Positions 59,824-64,000 of a stretch of 64,000 bases of DNA are shown here, piece after piece. The position numbers and the translations under genes are program-made. The notes under the pieces were generated by a model. It made no database searches. It was not told where the DNA came from and saw only the letters and a program-made list of their open reading frames with translations. This DNA is from Sarcocystis neurona (lineage: Eukaryota > Apicomplexa > Conoidasida > Eucoccidiorida > Sarcocystidae), in the NCBI GenBank assembly GCA_000727475.1, contig KL647306.1:1019748-1083747 (forward strand), given 5' to 3'. Numbering within the stretch: the first letter of the stretch is position 1; each line of letters opens with the position of its first letter.

Positions 59824-60150
59824 CTAGAAGCGCACCTTTCTTTTTTTAAAAGAGCAAAATTTGTGTAAAGGGAAGTTTTCCGCAGCCCGCCGTGATTCCG
59901 CGGTCCCGCTAGATGTATCTGTATTGTTGAGTTCTTCGGCGGAAAAGTAGATCTCTTTGAAATGCGAGGCCGCCGTGGCTCTTTTTCGTCTGCTACGCGC
60001 ACCACCGCCGCTTCTGATGCGGCGGTGGAGAACCCACACAACGTTAAAAGCAACAGCAGCAACTCCTCCACCACTGTCTACTAGTCCTGCCATTCCTTGG
60101 TTCCCTTCTTCCGTGGGGAAATGTGTGGTGGAAGTATTATTCAAGTACAT
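59824..60150 (-). CDS. Small ORF, unknown
   Basis: An ATG at 60150 opens a 108-codon frame beginning MYLNNTSTTHFPTEEGN, with a short hydrophobic stretch (GGVAAVAFNVVWVL) and a basic, Ser/Thr-rich rest. It would be divergent from the REV1-like gene, about 730 bases away. A second minus frame over the same bases has a Leu-rich start without ATG. Composition is plausible for protein, but no family is recognised and a chance ORF cannot be excluded. Confidence 0.25.
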   Translation of the reverse strand: MYLNNTSTTHFPTEEGNQGMAGLVDSGGGVAAVAFNVVWVLHRRIRSGGGARSRRKRATAASHFKEIYFSAEELNNTDTSSGTAESRRAAENFPLHKFCSFKKRKVRF

Positions 60151-60882
60151 CAGCGTACTTTTGCGAGGAATCGGGAAAAACGGATACTTTTCCGCTCCCG
60201 TTGTGTATTTTTAGCTCCGGCGACTGTAGATCTGCTGTCATTTTCGTCAACGTGACGTCACTCTTTCGTCAATACGGTCGACGTCCACACACATAATATG
60301 CAGGGTTGCGGTAAAATGACACCCCTTCTCGTTTGTATGATACTATACTCACGCGTTCACGGGTATACAGTCCGTGCCGTCTTCGCGCAGCACTTGGTAA
60401 GGCACGAACGCACTCACGCAACGCCACTCGCCGCCGCAGGCGCACAAAAATACATATAAGAATCTGTATAATAAAATATGTATAGAGGGTAATACCCGTA
60501 TGCCTGTTAGTTGGACCAAGTGTAGGGACAAATCCACGTAGAACGCTCCATAGAGAAATATGCACACCTGCAGTAGGTTGCCTGAATCGCCTGCACTGTC
60601 TTTCTACTAGAAGGCAACTCCGCGTGCGTGGCTGTTGCTTGGGGAAATATTGCTGCCTTTTTCTGCGGTCCAGGCAGAGCCACCAGAACAGCTTCGGGAG
60701 GAGAGCTTTCCTGTCCTACTTACACGCAAACACACACGTATTTCTGTGTGTGTGGGACGAGGTGGATCGTTGATACAGACAAATATGTGGGAGGGAGTGC
60801 GTCAATATGCTTGCCTTCTTGTACCTACCTACATGGAGTAAAGGACGCTTTGTTGTTGCCTGTTCTGAACGGTGCCTCTGCG

Positions 60883-63800
60883 ATGGCGTTCAGCAGGCAG
60901 CCCTCGCCGTCGGCTGCAGCCGACTCACGCACTGCTGCTCCTCCTTCGGAGGCAGCAGGGGAGGCGGCTCCAGCGGCTGCAGGCGGCGGACGACAAAACT
61001 CGGCAGCAGCAGAAGTAAGGCCGGTCTTCCCCATAAATCCCAGAGCCGCTGAGCCAGCAGAGCGACGTGTGCGGGAGTTCACTCGTATGACAGCCGTCGC
61101 GCTGCAGGAAGAGCAGCAGGGGTGCCGGCGAGAAGCAGTACAACACCTGCAACAGCAGGAAAAAGTCCGGCAGCCCGCACACCAGCAGGAGGAGCAGCGG
61201 CAGCAACAGGAGGAGATCCAGCAGCACCGGCAGCAGCTTGCAACGCAGTGGCAGCGGAAGCGTCGAAGTGAGGGTCAGCCGAAAGGTCAGCGGCAGCAGC
61301 TACGACAGCAACCGGAAGAGCCGTGGATGAAGATGGCTCGTTTGTTCTCTGCTGCAGCGGTGGAGCGCAGCTCTTCCCGCTCGAGGTCTCGGCCCGGTGT
61401 TGCAGCCTCGCTTGCGAGTTTCGGCGGGGGAAGGTGGCGTTCTTATGGGGCCTACTTTGCAGACAAACACAGGAAGACGCAGAAACAGCTGCAGGCTGTT
61501 TCTGTCGTTGCTTCTCTGCCACAACAGGCAGAGGAGCTGGGAGCCGAGCAGGAGCCGCACGAGATACAGCAGCAGCAGCAATCTGGACAAGAACCTCACG
61601 TGCAGCAGGAGCAGCGCCGGGGCGAGCTGTTGCACGGAGAGCAGCAGCGGTATCGTCGAGCAGCAGAAGAGACGAGCCACAGCAGAAATGTCTTGAGCAC
61701 CACGGTTTTGCCTTCCTACTTCATTCCCGGCCTGCACAAGCTTCCGGGCTCGCCAACGGCAGCCGAATCTACTGCTGCTGGCCCTTTGTCGAAAACTGCC
61801 TCTGCGCCTGGGGGGCTCACGCATCTCTCTGCTGCTGCAGCGCCGCTCTCTGCTGCGTCTTCCCGTGCGGCGCTGCAGCATCACAACCTGCAGCAGAGAA
61901 GCGCGTTCTCGAGCAGTTCCACGGGAACTGCTACACATGCAGCACCCTCTGCCATGCTGGCGGCTCCAGCGTCGGGCGGTCTGGCTGCGTCGGTCGCAGC
62001 TTCCTCGTCTGCTGGTAATGCTGCGGTTCCGTCTGCTGCTTCTCTTGGCCCCGTCAGCACTCTTCCTGGCGATGCGTCGTGTGCGTCTCCGGGTGTCTCT
62101 CCTCCTGCCGCCGCTTCTTCTGCTGCCGCCGCTTCTTCTGCTGCCGCCGCTTCTTCTGCTGCCGCCGTTTCTTCTGCTGCCGCCGCTTCTTCTGCTGCCG
62201 CCGCTTCTTCTGCTGCCGCCGTTTCTTCTGCTGCCGCCGCTTCTTCTGCTGCCGCCGTTTCTTCTGCTGCCGCCGTTTCTTCTGCTGCCGCCGTTTCTTC
62301 TGCTGCCGCCGGTGCAGGACACGCTGGGAATCTCGGCGTGGCTGCTGCTCCTTCGTTTTCTGCTGCTGCGGCCGCGGTGGCTGCTGCGCCTGCGGCTCTA
62401 GCGCAGCTCTTCAAAGAATGCGTCTTCTACGTGGACGGCGAGACACGCGCGCTAGACGATTTGTCTTTCAAACAGCTGCTCGTCCGCTGCGGCGGCCAAC
62501 TCTCTGCTATTATGGGCAGAGGCTGCACGCACGTCGTCGCGCAGCGTATAGCTCTAGGAAACCAAAGATGGAGAAAACTGAGGTATATCTCGTCTTCCTC
62601 ACTTTTCTTCTTCTGCTGCTTCCCCTTCCGCTTCTCTTCTTCGTCCTCTCCTTTTCGCTGCCGCGCTCTGTGTGCCTTTTCCCCCAGCTCCCTTTCATTG
62701 TGTTGACGCACGTCTTCCGTCCCTTCCCTGCGTTGCTTTCCAACACGTTGTTGCATATCCCGCGCACTGTCTTTCTGTCTTTTCCTCGGTAGCGTCTTTA
62801 TCGCTCCCGCGTATTTGTCTTCTCTCTGCATCAGCAGGGGCCACGTGTTTATCTCGCCTCGGACGATGGGCGGTAAGTTGTCTGCATCCGTACGCGGAGA
62901 CTGGCACGCAAGAAGCTTGACGCGCGTCTACGTATCCACCGTCGCCTAAGAGGTGTCTACTTTTTCTCAGAAAAGTGAGAAATTGTCTGCAGATACGTAA
63001 GAAGATAGGCGTCCCTGTTTATCGTACATCGATATATATATATATATATATCGAGCCTTGTGTGCATGCGGGGCCGCACGCCCTCACAGACGTACAGTGG
63101 CGTTTTCCCGTTCCTTCACTCGTATCTTCTACGCCCGTATATACGTGTCCTTATATAAACAAACATGCACTACTAAAGAAATTCGTATATATTCATGTGT
63201 ACACTCATATACCCTTGGGCACGTGTGTAACATATATATATATATATGTATATACCCCTACGCACGACACAGAGCAAGTACGTATGAGTCTATCCACGCT
63301 TGAAGAAGCGCCTGTGTACCTCCTGATCAAACTCTCCTGCACGTACATAGGGACGGCCGGACTGGCCTACGGGGCTGCTGCTGTTGTTGCCCGGTATGGT
63401 GCTGCGGTCGCGGTGTTGCATTGTAGTGAGATGTGTTGCTGTGTTTGCGGCAGCGTGGTGGTGCCGCTGCTGCCGCTGCTGCTGCCCACCGCGGCTCCTG
63501 CTGTGGTCGCTGCTTGCTGCTGCTGTTGTCCAGGGACAGAGATGGACGCGCGCGGAAGTATGTGGTGGTCACCGGCGAGTGGGTGTACGCGTCGATAGCC
63601 GCGGGACGGAAACTGCCCATTTCTAGTGCTGCTATGTTCCAGCCCCCAGAACTTGCTGCGGTTGGTCGACGTTACGCGTCGAATCCTCTGTCCCATTATT
63701 ATCCCGCTCGCTCTGACGCATGCGCCAGTGGCAACAGCAGCAGCAGCACCAACGCCGGCGCATGCAGCAGTCCTGCTGAGACCATCACAGCAGTCAGCAG

Positions 63801-64000
63801 CAGCAGCAGCGATAGCCGCGGCAGCAGCAGCAGCAGTAGCGATAGCCGCGGCAGCAGCAGCAGCAGTAGCGATAGCCGCAGCAGTAGTAGCAGTACCGAT
63901 AGCCGCAGCAGTAGCAGCAGTAGCGATAGCCACAGCAGCAGCAGCAGTAGCGATAGCCATAGCAGCAGCAGCTGTAGCGATAGCCACAGCAGCAGCAGCA
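60883..64000 (+). CDS. REV1: REV1-like translesion DNA polymerase, N-terminal part (runs off the right edge)
   Basis: Exon 1 is 60883-62582 (ATG in gcgATGGCG). It encodes a Gln/Ala/Ser-rich head, a motif RWRSYGAYFADKHRK near residue 183 like the W-x-x-Y stretch that precedes the BRCT of REV1, and a long Ala/Ser repeat. The first two thirds of a BRCT domain start near residue 508 (LFKECVFYVDG, LLVRCGGQLS, CTHVVAQRIALG). The next clear exon starts at 63533 after a strong acceptor (gctgttgtccag). It supplies the BRCT end, KYVVVTGEWVYASIAAGRKL, then NPLSHYYPARSD, which recalls the segment before the REV1 catalytic core, then a Ser/Asp repeat open to the window end. Phase 2 at 62582 fits a direct join. 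REV1 inserts dCMP opposite lesions and organises translesion synthesis in the nucleus; its polymerase domain would lie beyond the edge. Other BRCT proteins remain possible. Confidence 0.7.
62107..62310 (+). repeat. 18-bp in-frame repeat coding Ser-Ser-Ala-Ala-Ala-Ala/Val
   Basis: About 11 units of tcttctgctgccgccgyt occur in exon 1 of the REV1-like gene. They vary only in one base, which switches the last residue of the unit between Ala and Val. The unit length keeps frame. Confidence 0.93.
62838..62872 (+). other. Possible 35-base micro-exon in the REV1-like gene
   Basis: A strong acceptor (tctgcatcagcag) and a perfect donor (gtaagt) bracket 35 bases. In phase 2 from exon 1 they would read GHVFISPRTMG. 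It then needs a different acceptor (after 63540) to stay in frame with the next exon. Direct joining of 62582 to 63533 is simpler. Confidence 0.3.
63030..63252. repeat. Two TA microsatellites in the REV1-like intron
   Basis: TA runs lie at about 63,030-63,051 and 63,232-63,252. Confidence 0.9.
63775..64000 (+). repeat. Ser/Asp-coding AGC repeat, unit about 30 bp
   Basis: Units of agc/agt triplets ending gatagccgc or gatagccac recur to the window edge. In the REV1-like frame they read SSSSSSDSRG or SSSSSSDSH. Other frames give Ala/Ile/Thr strings on the minus strand, which I regard as shadows. Confidence 0.85.

Noticed and set aside
61300..62322. 340-codon minus ORF rich in Arg/Gly/Ser
   Set aside because: It is a shadow of the 18-base repeat on the other strand of the REV1-like exon, with no motif of its own.
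63367..63987. 206-codon minus ORF of Ala/Ile/Thr repeats
   Set aside because: The plus strand over the same bases completes a BRCT domain in phase, so this is a repeat shadow.

Overview
The window looks like nuclear DNA of a coccidian apicomplexan, most likely an Eimeria species or a close relative. Three things point there. Genes are rich in introns with ordinary GT-AG splice sites. The gene set fits an apicomplexan: membrane purple acid phosphatase, PP2C, rhomboid protease, centrin-like EF-hand protein, REV1. Long CAG/CTG triplet runs are read as Gln, Ala or Ser inside proteins, as is typical of Eimeria. The genus is an inference from these traits; no species-specific marker was found.

Layout. 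1-1,729: a Gln/His/Pro-rich minus-strand reading frame runs off the left edge across a 456-base assembly gap (78-533). 1,730-10,448: no convincing gene; microsatellites, a few weak ORFs and scattered CTG runs. 10,449-24,566 (+): an eight-exon gene for a membrane-anchored purple acid phosphatase with all metal ligands visible. 24,567-27,310: no gene seen. 27,311-33,678 (-): a nine-exon PP2C-family phosphatase with a 545-residue N-terminal extension. 33,679-39,255: no gene seen. 39,256-46,418 (-): a rhomboid protease with a long cytosolic N-terminus. 46,419-51,549: no convincing gene. 51,550-54,874 (+): a divergent centrin-like protein in three exons. 54,875-60,882: mostly repeats, with a tentative small minus-strand gene near 58.3-58.7 kb. 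60,883-64,000 (+): the N-terminal part of a REV1-like translesion polymerase, with its BRCT domain split over an intron; it runs off the right edge.

Triplet repeats are confined to about 1-16 kb and 60.9-64 kb, while 24-60 kb is nearly free of them. This resembles the alternation of feature-rich and feature-poor segments described for Eimeria tenella chromosome 1. The genes do not form one pathway; they are neighbours in an ordinary eukaryotic arrangement. Most listed exons were joined by checking splice motifs and reading phase by hand. No RNA evidence was available. First exons are the least certain parts.
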